Part shown: positions 8,750-18,400 of the stretch, one piece after another
How positions within the stretch are numbered: the stretch's first letter is position 1
Layout of the letters: each line of letters starts with the position of its first letter
Source of the DNA: Catellatospora tritici
GTDB taxonomy: Bacteria > Actinomycetota > Actinomycetes > Mycobacteriales > Micromonosporaceae
NCBI RefSeq assembly: GCF_019083965.1
Contig: NZ_JAHRCY010000015.1
Span: forward strand, 1-64,000
Length of the DNA stretch: 64,000 nt
Direction: 5' to 3'
Position numbers and translations under genes: made by a program
Notes under the pieces: generated by a model
What the model saw: the letters and a program-made list of their open reading frames with translations, nothing else
Told to the model about the DNA's origin: nothing
The model's database searches: none

Positions 8750-11700
8750 TCAGTACGCGGCAATGGTTACTGGAATCATGGTGGGCGGTCGCTCGAACAC
8801 TACGTTGATTGATGTGAACGAACCTTGTTCCTTGCTCCACACCAAGCTCTCGAAACGGACTTCGGTGAAGCCGTACTTCGCCGCCATCCGCCCTGTGAAC
8901 GTACTCTGCGCAGCTGCTTGCGGTGACGCGCCGTCTCGCAGCGCTTGATTGAATGCGAGAGTGTTGTCCTTCAGCCCTTCGCCATTTCGCCAGACGCCCC
9001 GGATGCCCTTGATTCCGTTCACACCGAATGCCTCAACGGCTTCCCGGAACATGGTACCGCCGCTCGGCGTCGTCCCGCCTTCTTTGTCCGCCTTGATGTA
9101 AAGATTAACCACATCTTCCGCGTCGAGCTCTGCCAATATGCCGTAGTTGCCATTCATATAGGCGTTATATTCGCGCGGCTTCACCCGCGGAGGCCCCTCA
9201 CCCTCCGCCATCATGAAGACCATGCCGAAGAGTTCGAGGTAGTCCTTGACGCCCACCTCACCCGTTTGCGTCGGCAACTCAATCGGCTTGCACCCGAATA
9301 CGGCAGCGGTCGTACCGCACTCCTTCAGCCACCACTCGAACTCCGAATTCGGGTCACCAGCATTACAGATATCGAAGTGCTTGTCACACGGATCGACATT
9401 GTTTGCGGGTGGCGGGCCCGATCCTCCGCAGGCGGTTCCGCACTTATGGCCAGGGCCTCCGGTGCCCTTACCGTCGAGGCCGTTACCGTCGTGCAGATGG
9501 CCGTCGCCGCAGGGGGTTCCCGGGTCGTCGCGGCACAAGCCGGTGGGATCGCTGTGGCTGATCGGGCTGTTACCCGCGTACGAGTAACCGCCGAGCTGGT
9601 TGGTGTCGGTGGCTTGGAAGACCGGGTCAGGGCTGATGAACCTGCCGGTGGTCGGGTCGTACTGGCGGGCGCCGATGAGGTTGAGCCCGGTGGTGCTGTC
9701 GGTGGGCTTGCCGAGGAACCCGTGCGTGTCCGGCCACAGGGCCGGCTGGGTGCCTCTGGGTCCGCCGTACGGGGTGAACGGTTTCCAGCTGGGGTTCTGG
9801 CCGGTGCGGTCCGTCGACAGGGTCGCGGTGCCCTGATTGTTGCTGATCAGGTAGCTGAAGGCGGTGGATGTGGTGCCGGTGCGGACGGCGGTCACGCCGG
9901 CGCCGGAGTAGTACCGCTTGCCGCTGGTGACGCCGGTGAGCGTGTTGAGGGTCAGTTCCTCGCCGGGCAGGTACACGGTGACCATGCCGGGTCCGCGCTG
10001 GACCAGGGTGTTGCCGCTGCTGTCGTAGGTGTAGGTCGAGACCGCCGACCCGCTGTTCTTGTCGACGGCGGCCAGCTTGCCGACGCTGTTGAACGTCATC
10101 GCCTGGTTGCCGTTGGCGGTGGTGGTACGGGTGGCGGTGTTACCGGCGGCGTCGTAGGTGTAGCTGCTGGGTGAGCCGTTCGGGCCCTGGACGGTGACCG
10201 AGGTCAGGGCGTGCGGCTGGGTGCCGCCGCTGGTCGGGTAGTTGTAGGTGGAGGTCGTGTCCCCACCGCTCTGCCCGACCAGCGCGTGCTGGACCTCCTG
10301 CGACCGGTCGCCCCGGTCGTTGAACGTCCAGCTGGTCCAGTACGGGTCGATCCCGCCCACGGTCGCGTTCGAGCCGGTGACCGCCACGTCGGCGGCGCAG
10401 TCGTCGTTGGCCGTCCACGCCGCGGTCAGGCGGCCGAGCAGGTCGTGGTCGAAGCACTGGGTCTCGGTGACCGTGTCGTTGCGCTTGTCCACGATCGCGG
10501 TGACCGTGCCCCCGGGCAGCGTCCGGTAGGTCACGTCGTCGACGTGGACGCCGCCGGTGCGCTCCACGTGCGTGCTCGCCAGACGCAGGTCATGGTCGTC
10601 GTACATGGGGGTCAGGTACGACGCGTTGGTGCCGGTGTTCATCTGCACCTGCGACACCAGACCGAAGTCGTTGTACGTCGTGGTGTTGATGTAGGCGCCG
10701 AGCAGGCTGCTCGTGCTGGTCGGCAGGTCCAGCCCGTTGTAGCCGAAGTTCACCGTCTCCGCCGGCAGCGCACCGGTGGTCGCCGGGAACGCGACCTTGG
10801 TCAGCAGACCGTTGGTGAGACTGTACGTATTGGTGAACAGATAACTACCCGCCAGGGTGCCGTTGCGCGGGTCGGCAGGAATGTTGACCGTGGTCGACGT
10901 GGGCTTGTACCGGTTGGTGTAGCCGCCGACGGTGGTGGTGTAGGCGTAGCCGTTGTCGTAGCTGGTCGACGACGCCAGCTGCCCCAGCCCGTTCGTGATC
11001 GTCGTTGAGTCGTAGGACCACGACGCCAGCAGCGGTGATGAGGCGTCAGGGCCGTCGTAGAGGTTGGTCTGGCGGTTGAGCGCGTCGTAGGTGTGAGAAA
11101 CAGTCTTATTCCGGCTGTCCTTGCTCATGAGCAGGTTGCCGTTGGCGTCGTAGGTCAGATGTGTCGCGCCGGTGTCAGGGTCGGTCTTGTCCGTGACCTG
11201 GCCGAGCAGGTTGAACGTCGATGTCCAGGTGTTGGCCGGGGTCGCGCCGTCGGTGACCGAAGACTGGTTGCCACGCAGGTCGTAGCCGTAGGTCAGCTTC
11301 GTGAAAGACCCACCGGTGACCTGCCCTCCGACCACCGACGGCGCCGCCGTGTAGGAGCGCAGCTCCACCGCGCGACCGAGCGCGTCCGCGATCGAGGTCA
11401 CCGGCGTGGAACCGGGCGGGCCGAAGACCGTGGTGCGGTCACCACCGTAGACGGTCTGCGTCTGCCACTTCACCACCCCCGCCCGCTGCGACTGACCCAG
11501 CACCACGCGGCCGGCGCCATCGTAGGTGGTCAGGTCCTCATCGAGCATCAGGTTGTCCTGGCCGCGCAGGTCCACCAGGGTGCTGCTCGCCGCGCTGGCG
11601 TCGTGGTACTTGTGGATGGTCTTGACCACCCAGCCGTGGCTGTCATAGAAGGTGTCGTCGACCAACCGGCCGCCCGTCGGCGACTGGCTCTGCACCTGGC

Positions 11701-14700
11701 GCGGCCGGGTCAGCGCGTCGAACAGCGACACCGAGACCCGGTACGAGCCGTTGTCGTTCATCGTCTTCGTGGTGATCGCCGACGGCACCGTGTTGGAGAT
11801 GTCGTACTGGAAGACGATGCTCGCCGGGTTGGCGGTGTTGTTGTTGCCCGGCAGCCATACGCCGGTCCGACGACCGAGCTGATCGTAGCCGAGGTCGGTT
11901 TCAAGGTTGTTCGGGTCGAGAACCTTGGTGATGGCACCGCGCGCCGGATCCAGCGTGGTGGTCACGAACTGGCCGAGCGCGTTGGTGGACTTCACCTGGG
12001 TGGTGAGACCGTTGGTCTGGGTGTAAGTGACCGTCGCGGGCGCGTTGCCGTTGGCGTCGGTCACGGCGATGCTGCGGCCCCGGCTGTCGTAGCTCGTCTT
12101 CGAGCCGGTCTGGAACTGCCAGCTGCCACCCGTGTAGTCGTAGGCAGTTCTGACCATGGTGACGTCGCCGTTCGAGGGCGGGTTGGCCTGCGGCCAGGTG
12201 GTGTCGAACGCCGGATCGTTGTAGTAGTTGCGAACCTTGCTGACCACATCGGCAGGCCGGTTCAGGCTGGTCGGTGCGGTGAGCCCGTTGACGCCACCGC
12301 CGCCGCACGGCTTGGCGTCCTTCTCCCTTTCCGAGGCGAGGTTGACCAGGTTCAGACCGGTGTTCGCCGCCGCATACGTGATGGTGGTACACGTCGACTG
12401 TGACGGCACCGCCAGATCACCATGGTCGAAGACCACCTTCGGCAGGCCGGTGGCAGTGTCGTAGGTCGTCTCGCTCTTCGTCGTACGCCATGTCGTCGGC
12501 GTCTGCGAGGTGATGGCGGTAGTGGCATAGGTGGCGACGGTGCGCTGGATCTTCGCCGTCAGGTCGGGCACACCGCTGCGGGTCCGAATCGCCGAGGCGG
12601 CGCCGATCCAGAAATCGCTCGCCGAAGCCGAGATGGCAGGGCCGCCGTCGCCGAGATAGGTGACGACCTCACGGACGGTACCGGAGAGCTCTTCGCTGTC
12701 GGTGACGCTGACGGCAGGACCTCCCGTAGGCCAGGTGACATCGGGTGACAGGCTGACAGTGCCGCCCATGCCGCGGAAGTAGCGGGTCTCGCTGAGCGTC
12801 TTCTGGTCCGATCCCTCGCCGGTGCGGGTTCGCACTGCGGCGTAGCCGCGCCACTGGCCGTAGGTGCGGTACTTGGCCTTGGTCAGCTCGTTGTCGTCGA
12901 GGTGCCACGCCGGGGCGCCGACATACTCGTACGCGGTGGCCTTCGGCGGCGCATAGCCGGTCGGGTCCTGCTCGGCGATGGTGTTGACCAGGTATTTGTT
13001 GAACCAGTCGAGCTTTTGCTGGGTCTGGCCTTCCGGAGTCCAGTAGACCGGGTAGCAGAGGCTGGTGTTGGTCGCCGGGTTGATCGTGACCGGAGCGGTG
13101 CACTGCTGGCCGGTGTAACCGACCAGGATCTTCGCACCCGTCTCGGTCTTGATCTCCGTGATGCGCTGGTGGTTCATCGCCGGGGCGAAGTCGGCCGTGT
13201 CCACCCGGTTGGGCATGTTCGACCCGGTGAACGTCGTCTGCGGAAGTGACAGGTTGCCGCCGACGTTGCCGGTGCGGGTGATCGTCGACAGCCACAGCGA
13301 CGGGCTGGTGCTGTCCTGGCTGGCCGGGAACGTGTGGGTCAGCGCGTACGTGTCGACCGGGCTGTAGGCGGTGCCGTTCCAGATGTTGGTGACGATCGAG
13401 GTGAGCCGCAGACGGGACCAGAACGTCGGCGAGTGCACGTTGCAGACCGCGCCGGAGTTGCAGTTCAGGTCCGCGTACGGGGTGTCGGGCCAGTTCGACG
13501 GCGTGGTGGTGATGTTGCCGGCGTTGCAGGCGGTGCCGGTGGCCACGCACCGCTCGGAGGTGTTGAACTTGATCCGCGCCGGAGCGCTGGTCGAATACGG
13601 CGTCGGGTCGACCATGCCGTAGTCGATGTGATCGAGTTCGCCGCTACGGATGTAGGAGACCCCGGTCGTGCCGCCGTCCTGACCGTAGTAGTTCGTGTAG
13701 GCGTTGTAGAAGTAGCCGGTGGCGTTGTGGTGCGTGTCGACCACGTAGTCGAGGTTCCAGCGGTACGCCATCGTGCACAGGTGGTTGGTCTTGGAGTAGC
13801 ACGGGTCGCCCGAGTACGGGCTGTACACCGGCTGCGTCCACGCCGAGTTCGTCACCGGCTTACCCGACACCCACCCCGGCAGCTGGTTGCGGCCGAAGTA
13901 GAACTGGGTCCCGTCCTGCGTGGTGATCTTCCAGTACAGGCCGTCGAACGTCCCGTTGATCCCCAGCGTCCGGACCTGCTCGACCTTCTCACCGTTGTCC
14001 GACGACAACTTCCACTTCGTCGGCAGACTCGCGTCGTACACCAGGTCGCCAGACGTCGAGCCGAAGCTGACGTGCACGACCTGCCCGGCCCAGCAACTGT
14101 CCGAGGTGTTCTTCGCCGTGCCCTGCGGATTGTCCTTGCACGTCACATACGTCTGCTCAACAAAACCCGGCGTGTAGTCCCAACCGTCGCCCACCCACGA
14201 GGACTGGCTGTTGGTCGACACCATCTTCCCGTCGACCGACTGCGAACTGTACGACAACGCCACCGACGGACCGCCACCACCGGGAACCGGCGGCACCGCA
14301 ACCGGATACGAGTACGAGAACCCACCCGAGTTTCCACCAGCCGACCACGAACCACTCGGCGCCAACGACGTCGCCGTGTAGTCACCAGCATTGCTGGTCG
14401 GCGCGGCCAGCGAGGCCAGTACGACCATGCCGGAAGCCGCGGCAGTGCCGTCTGCGCTCGCCGCGGCAGCCGATCGCTGGGCGACACCGGTCGGTGCGGA
14501 GCCGAGGGTGACTGTCGCGGTCAACGTCTGCGACTGCGCGTCCACGTTGGTGGGGACAGGGGTCTGCACTTGGCACACGGGTTCGGACGGCGTGGTCAGC
14601 GCGCACGCGGGCAACTGCGCGAACCGCGCCCGACGTACCCAGTCCGCCCCGTACTCACCCGCGATGGACGACAGGTCGAGGGTGACCGCCACCCTACCCG

Positions 14701-15232
14701 CGCCTGCTCCGCTCACCGCCTGCGCGGACAGCAGAAGGCCGGTGACGCCGGCAGCTTTCGCGGCCTCCCGGTCGGCAAGTGTGACCTTGATACGAGAGCT
14801 GCCTGCCCCGCGCGTAGCGGCGCCTGCGGCATGCGCGACCCACACGGGTAGCGTGCCGGCCCGAACCTTGAGTGCCGCTCCAGCGGCAGTCGCGGTGGCC
14901 GCGTCGGTCCCGAGATCGACGATGGAGCTGCCCGCTGCGGGCCACTCGACCTTCGGCGCACGCCACGGCCTCGACGTGTCGTCACGCGCCGACCTGACCG
15001 CAGGCTTCGCCGGAGGCGTACCCAACGGCGGATGCTCAAACCGCTGCGCATCAGGACGGCTCGGCTCCGCCATCGCCGGCGGAGCAGGCATCACCGTCAA
15101 CGACCCACCGACCACAACCGAAGCCGCGACCAGCACCCCGAGCAGGCGGCCAGCACGTTGACGAGCAGATCTCTTGAATAGAAGAGTTTCGATGAAATGC
15201 GAGCTGGGCGCAGTTGTCCCATTCTCAGCCAT
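8750..15232 (-). CDS. RHS/YD-repeat polymorphic-toxin-like protein RhsC (2160 aa)
   Basis: Same layout as RhsB and by coincidence the same length: signal peptide to about residue 55, SpvB-like region, YD repeats, and an RHS core (HGFLGKPTDSTTGLNLIGAR, GRFISPDPV) ending in DPTGL near residue 1896. After it comes a Cys/Gly-rich linker (CGDGHLHDGNGLDG, CGTACGGSG) and a compact domain from about residue 2060 with FREAVEAFG, DNTLAFNQALRDG and STFTGRMAAKYGF. This tip is unrelated to RhsB's and I assign it no activity. Codons 1 to about 95 are nearly identical to RhsB, then divergence begins abruptly around VEWPAAG. The gene is followed by a candidate immunity gene. Confidence 0.9.
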   Translation of the reverse strand: MAENGTTAPSSHFIETLLFKRSARQRAGRLLGVLVAASVVVGGSLTVMPAPPAMAEPSRPDAQRFEHPPLGTPPAKPAVRSARDDTSRPWRAPKVEWPAAGSSIVDLGTDAATATAAGAALKVRAGTLPVWVAHAAGAATRGAGSSRIKVTLADREAAKAAGVTGLLLSAQAVSGAGAGRVAVTLDLSSIAGEYGADWVRRARFAQLPACALTTPSEPVCQVQTPVPTNVDAQSQTLTATVTLGSAPTGVAQRSAAAASADGTAAASGMVVLASLAAPTSNAGDYTATSLAPSGSWSAGGNSGGFSYSYPVAVPPVPGGGGPSVALSYSSQSVDGKMVSTNSQSSWVGDGWDYTPGFVEQTYVTCKDNPQGTAKNTSDSCWAGQVVHVSFGSTSGDLVYDASLPTKWKLSSDNGEKVEQVRTLGINGTFDGLYWKITTQDGTQFYFGRNQLPGWVSGKPVTNSAWTQPVYSPYSGDPCYSKTNHLCTMAYRWNLDYVVDTHHNATGYFYNAYTNYYGQDGGTTGVSYIRSGELDHIDYGMVDPTPYSTSAPARIKFNTSERCVATGTACNAGNITTTPSNWPDTPYADLNCNSGAVCNVHSPTFWSRLRLTSIVTNIWNGTAYSPVDTYALTHTFPASQDSTSPSLWLSTITRTGNVGGNLSLPQTTFTGSNMPNRVDTADFAPAMNHQRITEIKTETGAKILVGYTGQQCTAPVTINPATNTSLCYPVYWTPEGQTQQKLDWFNKYLVNTIAEQDPTGYAPPKATAYEYVGAPAWHLDDNELTKAKYRTYGQWRGYAAVRTRTGEGSDQKTLSETRYFRGMGGTVSLSPDVTWPTGGPAVSVTDSEELSGTVREVVTYLGDGGPAISASASDFWIGAASAIRTRSGVPDLTAKIQRTVATYATTAITSQTPTTWRTTKSETTYDTATGLPKVVFDHGDLAVPSQSTCTTITYAAANTGLNLVNLASEREKDAKPCGGGGVNGLTAPTSLNRPADVVSKVRNYYNDPAFDTTWPQANPPSNGDVTMVRTAYDYTGGSWQFQTGSKTSYDSRGRSIAVTDANGNAPATVTYTQTNGLTTQVKSTNALGQFVTTTLDPARGAITKVLDPNNLETDLGYDQLGRRTGVWLPGNNNTANPASIVFQYDISNTVPSAITTKTMNDNGSYRVSVSLFDALTRPRQVQSQSPTGGRLVDDTFYDSHGWVVKTIHKYHDASAASSTLVDLRGQDNLMLDEDLTTYDGAGRVVLGQSQRAGVVKWQTQTVYGGDRTTVFGPPGSTPVTSIADALGRAVELRSYTAAPSVVGGQVTGGSFTKLTYGYDLRGNQSSVTDGATPANTWTSTFNLLGQVTDKTDPDTGATHLTYDANGNLLMSKDSRNKTVSHTYDALNRQTNLYDGPDASSPLLASWSYDSTTITNGLGQLASSTSYDNGYAYTTTVGGYTNRYKPTSTTVNIPADPRNGTLAGSYLFTNTYSLTNGLLTKVAFPATTGALPAETVNFGYNGLDLPTSTSSLLGAYINTTTYNDFGLVSQVQMNTGTNASYLTPMYDDHDLRLASTHVERTGGVHVDDVTYRTLPGGTVTAIVDKRNDTVTETQCFDHDLLGRLTAAWTANDDCAADVAVTGSNATVGGIDPYWTSWTFNDRGDRSQEVQHALVGQSGGDTTSTYNYPTSGGTQPHALTSVTVQGPNGSPSSYTYDAAGNTATRTTTANGNQAMTFNSVGKLAAVDKNSGSAVSTYTYDSSGNTLVQRGPGMVTVYLPGEELTLNTLTGVTSGKRYYSGAGVTAVRTGTTSTAFSYLISNNQGTATLSTDRTGQNPSWKPFTPYGGPRGTQPALWPDTHGFLGKPTDSTTGLNLIGARQYDPTTGRFISPDPVFQATDTNQLGGYSYAGNSPISHSDPTGLCRDDPGTPCGDGHLHDGNGLDGKGTGGPGHKCGTACGGSGPPPANNVDPCDKHFDICNAGDPNSEFEWWLKECGTTAAVFGCKPIELPTQTGEVGVKDYLELFGMVFMMAEGEGPPRVKPREYNAYMNGNYGILAELDAEDVVNLYIKADKEGGTTPSGGTMFREAVEAFGVNGIKGIRGVWRNGEGLKDNTLAFNQALRDGASPQAAAQSTFTGRMAAKYGFTEVRFESLVWSKEQGSFTSINVVFERPPTMIPVTIAAY

Positions 15233-15269
15233 TTAAATCCCCCGCGGATACAGGCAAGATGTGGGCGGC

Positions 15270-15298
15270 ACGCTATACGAGACAGTGATCGTCAACAA
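15270..15298 (-). promoter_or_regulatory. RhsC promoter, -35 TTGTTG and -10 TAGCGT
   Basis: TTGTTG (15298-15293) and TAGCGT (15275-15270) on the minus strand, spacer 17 nt. The spacer sequence differs from RhsA and RhsB although both hexamers are kept. The rest of the divergent 260-nt region (15233-15492) shows only the Shine-Dalgarno of the plus-strand gene. Confidence 0.55.
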
Positions 15299-15492
15299 GG
15301 CCTAGCGGACACACGCACAGTTGCTCTATCGTGACGCAGCTTGGCGCCACGGGGGAGCCATTCACAATTGAAGCCATATCAGACTGAACCGACCCTTCAG
15401 GTCGGTCCGATCGGTATGGCTGCTCATGCACGCCCTCGTGGCTACACCCTGCCAACGGCGGGAACGGCTCCGCCGACCCACGAGGAGATGTA

Positions 15493-18400
15493 GTGCGATC
15501 ACTTCACATTGGAGTGCCGCGGCGCAGCAGATGGCTGTCGGCCGCGTTGCCGCTCGTCCTGGCCACGCTCGGCGTGGCCGCCACTGGAAATCCGGTCTCC
15601 GCGGCCGGACAACCCGCCGCCAAACCGGCACAGCCCGCCCGGCCCACCGACGCCATGGCGGTCGCGGCGACCAAGGCCCGCTCCACCGGCCGTGCCGTCG
15701 AGGTCACGGCGTTGACCACCCAGACCTCCCGCACGCTGGCCGACCCTGACGGCACCACGACCCTGGAGCTCAACGCGCAGCCCGCGCGTGTGCTGCGCGA
15801 TGGTGCTTGGGTCGGCCTCGACGCCTCGCTGGTCCGCAACGCCGACGGCACCTGGAGCCCGAAGGCGACGGTGAGCAACCTCACCCTCTCCGGCGGCGGC
15901 AGTGCACCGTTCGCCAAGATGACCAATGAGGACAGCAGTCTGGCCATGTCGTGGCCGGGCACTCTGCCCGAGCCGACCGTGTCCGGGGCCACCGCCACCT
16001 ACCACGACGTGCTGACCGGCGTCGATCTGGCGGTCACCGCGAATGTCGGCGGCGGGTTCTCGCATGTCCTGGTCGTGCACGACGCCGCCGCGGGGGCGCG
16101 CGTCAGCAGCCTGCGTCTGCCGATCACCGCTGATGGCGTGACCGTTTCAGCCGACACCGCCGGCAACATCACCGCCGTCGACAAGGCCGGGCACCTGCGT
16201 TTCTCCGCGCCGACGCCGACGATGTGGGACTCGGCCACCACAGCCGACCTGACCGGCACCGACCGGACCAACGCCGACAAGGCTGTCACGGCGGGCGTCG
16301 CCCCGGCGCGCTCGGGCGTCCGCGAGCCGGGCGCGGCCGCCAGGGTCGACCGCCTGGCGGTCACGGCGAAGCAGGATGCGATCACGCTGACCCCGCCCGC
16401 GGCCGCACTGACCGGCGCCAACGTGCACTACCCCCTGTACCTGGACCCGACCTGGAACTCGGAGCCGGTCAACAAGAACGCGTGGACCTACGTCAACAGC
16501 TACTACCACGACACCGAGTACTGGAACAGCTCCGACTGGGCCAGGGTCGGGTTCCAGGGCTGGGACACCCCGAACTTCAAGGCTCGCTCGTTCTTCAGGT
16601 TTGCCATCCCGAGCAAGATCTGGTCGCAGCAGATCTACTCCGCGACACTGGAGACCAAGGAGGTGTGGTCCGCGACCAGCGCGAGCTTCGACGTCGACCT
16701 GAACCACATCAGCAACTCCAGCGCGGCGATCAGTTCCGGCACCAACTGGGACAACCAGCCTGCCAAGGGAAACCTGATCTCGACGAAGACCGTTCCGGGT
16801 GACTGGAACGCGGCCGGGACCGAGAACCCCATGCAGGTCGACTTCAACATGACCAGCGAGATCGTGTCGGCGGCCGCCGGGCGATGGTCGTACACGGTCG
16901 TCGGGCTCTACAACCAGACCGAGACCAACCGGGACGCCTGGCGCAAGTTCGAGAACAACCCGAAGCTCGTCATCAAGTACAACTCCAAGCCGAGCACGCC
17001 GAGCAACTATCTGACCCAGCCGTACACCGCGTGCACCGCCACGCCGGACAGCGTGGTCGGCAACACCTCGGTGACGTTCAACGCCAAGGTCAGCGACGCC
17101 GACGGCACGCTCAACCCGCTGGTCACCACGTTCACCATCACCGACGTGACCGCCGAGCCGGACGTGGTCACCACGGTCACCCAGTCGGTCGGCAGCGGCT
17201 CGACCGCCACGATCACCGAGCCGTCGTCGTTCTTCGTCGACGGTCACACCTACACCTGGTCGGTGCGGACCAACGACGGGTTCATCGACAGCGACAGCAC
17301 GCCCACCTGCCGGTTCGCCGTTCAGAAGACGGCTCCGGGCGCGCCGAACGTCTCCGCCTCGTTCCCCTCGGGGCCGAACGCCGGGACGACCGCGACCTTC
17401 ACCTTCAGCGCGGGCGGCGGCGGCACTCCGGCGACCTACGTGTGGGGGCTGAACATGTTCCCGCCGGTCACCACGACCGGCCCGGTCATGCCGCAGAACA
17501 ACTGGGGCACCGTCACCGCGGGCACGCCCAGCGTCACGGTCCCGCTGAACCGCATCGGGCCGAACACCCTCTACGTGTACGCCATCGACGCGGCCAAGAA
17601 CACCAGTGCCCTGCAGACCTACCAGTTCTTCGCCGGGCCCCGGTCTACGCCGGACCCGTACAGCGACTTCACCGGTGACGGCCGGGCCGACGTGCTCCTG
17701 GTCGGCGACGCCGCCAACCCGGGCCTGTGGCTCTACCCCAGCACCGACAAGGCCGGGCACGTCACCACCACCGGCATCCAGGTGGGTGGCGTCGGCACCG
17801 CCTTCCAGGGCGGGACCGGCACCACCGGCGACTGGGTGGGCAGCAGCGTGTCGCCGGGCGACTTCAACGGCGACGGCGCCCAGGACATCCTGGTCCGCCT
17901 TCCGAACGCCAACATCTCGGGCAGCAACACCGAGATCATCCTCGGTACCGGCGACGGAACCCCGTTCGACACCCGGGACGCCAACCGGGTCATCTCGGTC
18001 AACCTGCCGAACACCGATGACCAGAACTTCAACTACCAGACCGTCGCCCAGGTGGTCGCGACACCGGACAACCAGTTCGACGGCGTCGGGCTCGGCGTGC
18101 CATACCTGAAGGACCTGTACGCCGTCGTCGGCGACAACCTCTACCTCTACCCGCCGAGCGGCCTGGCCGCGGGCGACGTCGACGTGCCCGTCCTGATCAG
18201 CAGTGGCTGGACCGGCAAGACGATCACCGCTGCCGTCTGCCAGACCGGCTGCCCCACCTTCTACGCCCGTACCGACACCTCCGGCGCCCTGGCCCGGTGG
18301 GCCGGTACCACCTTCAACAGCTCCACCGGCGAGCAGGGCATCCCCGCCGGTCACGCCACGAGCACCTCGTACAGCCTGTCCACCAGCGGATACCCCGCCG

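Noticed and set aside
1..15232. Insertion sequence driving the RHS duplication
   Set aside because: No transposase frame, terminal inverted repeats or target duplications were found; homologous recombination between copies explains the layout.
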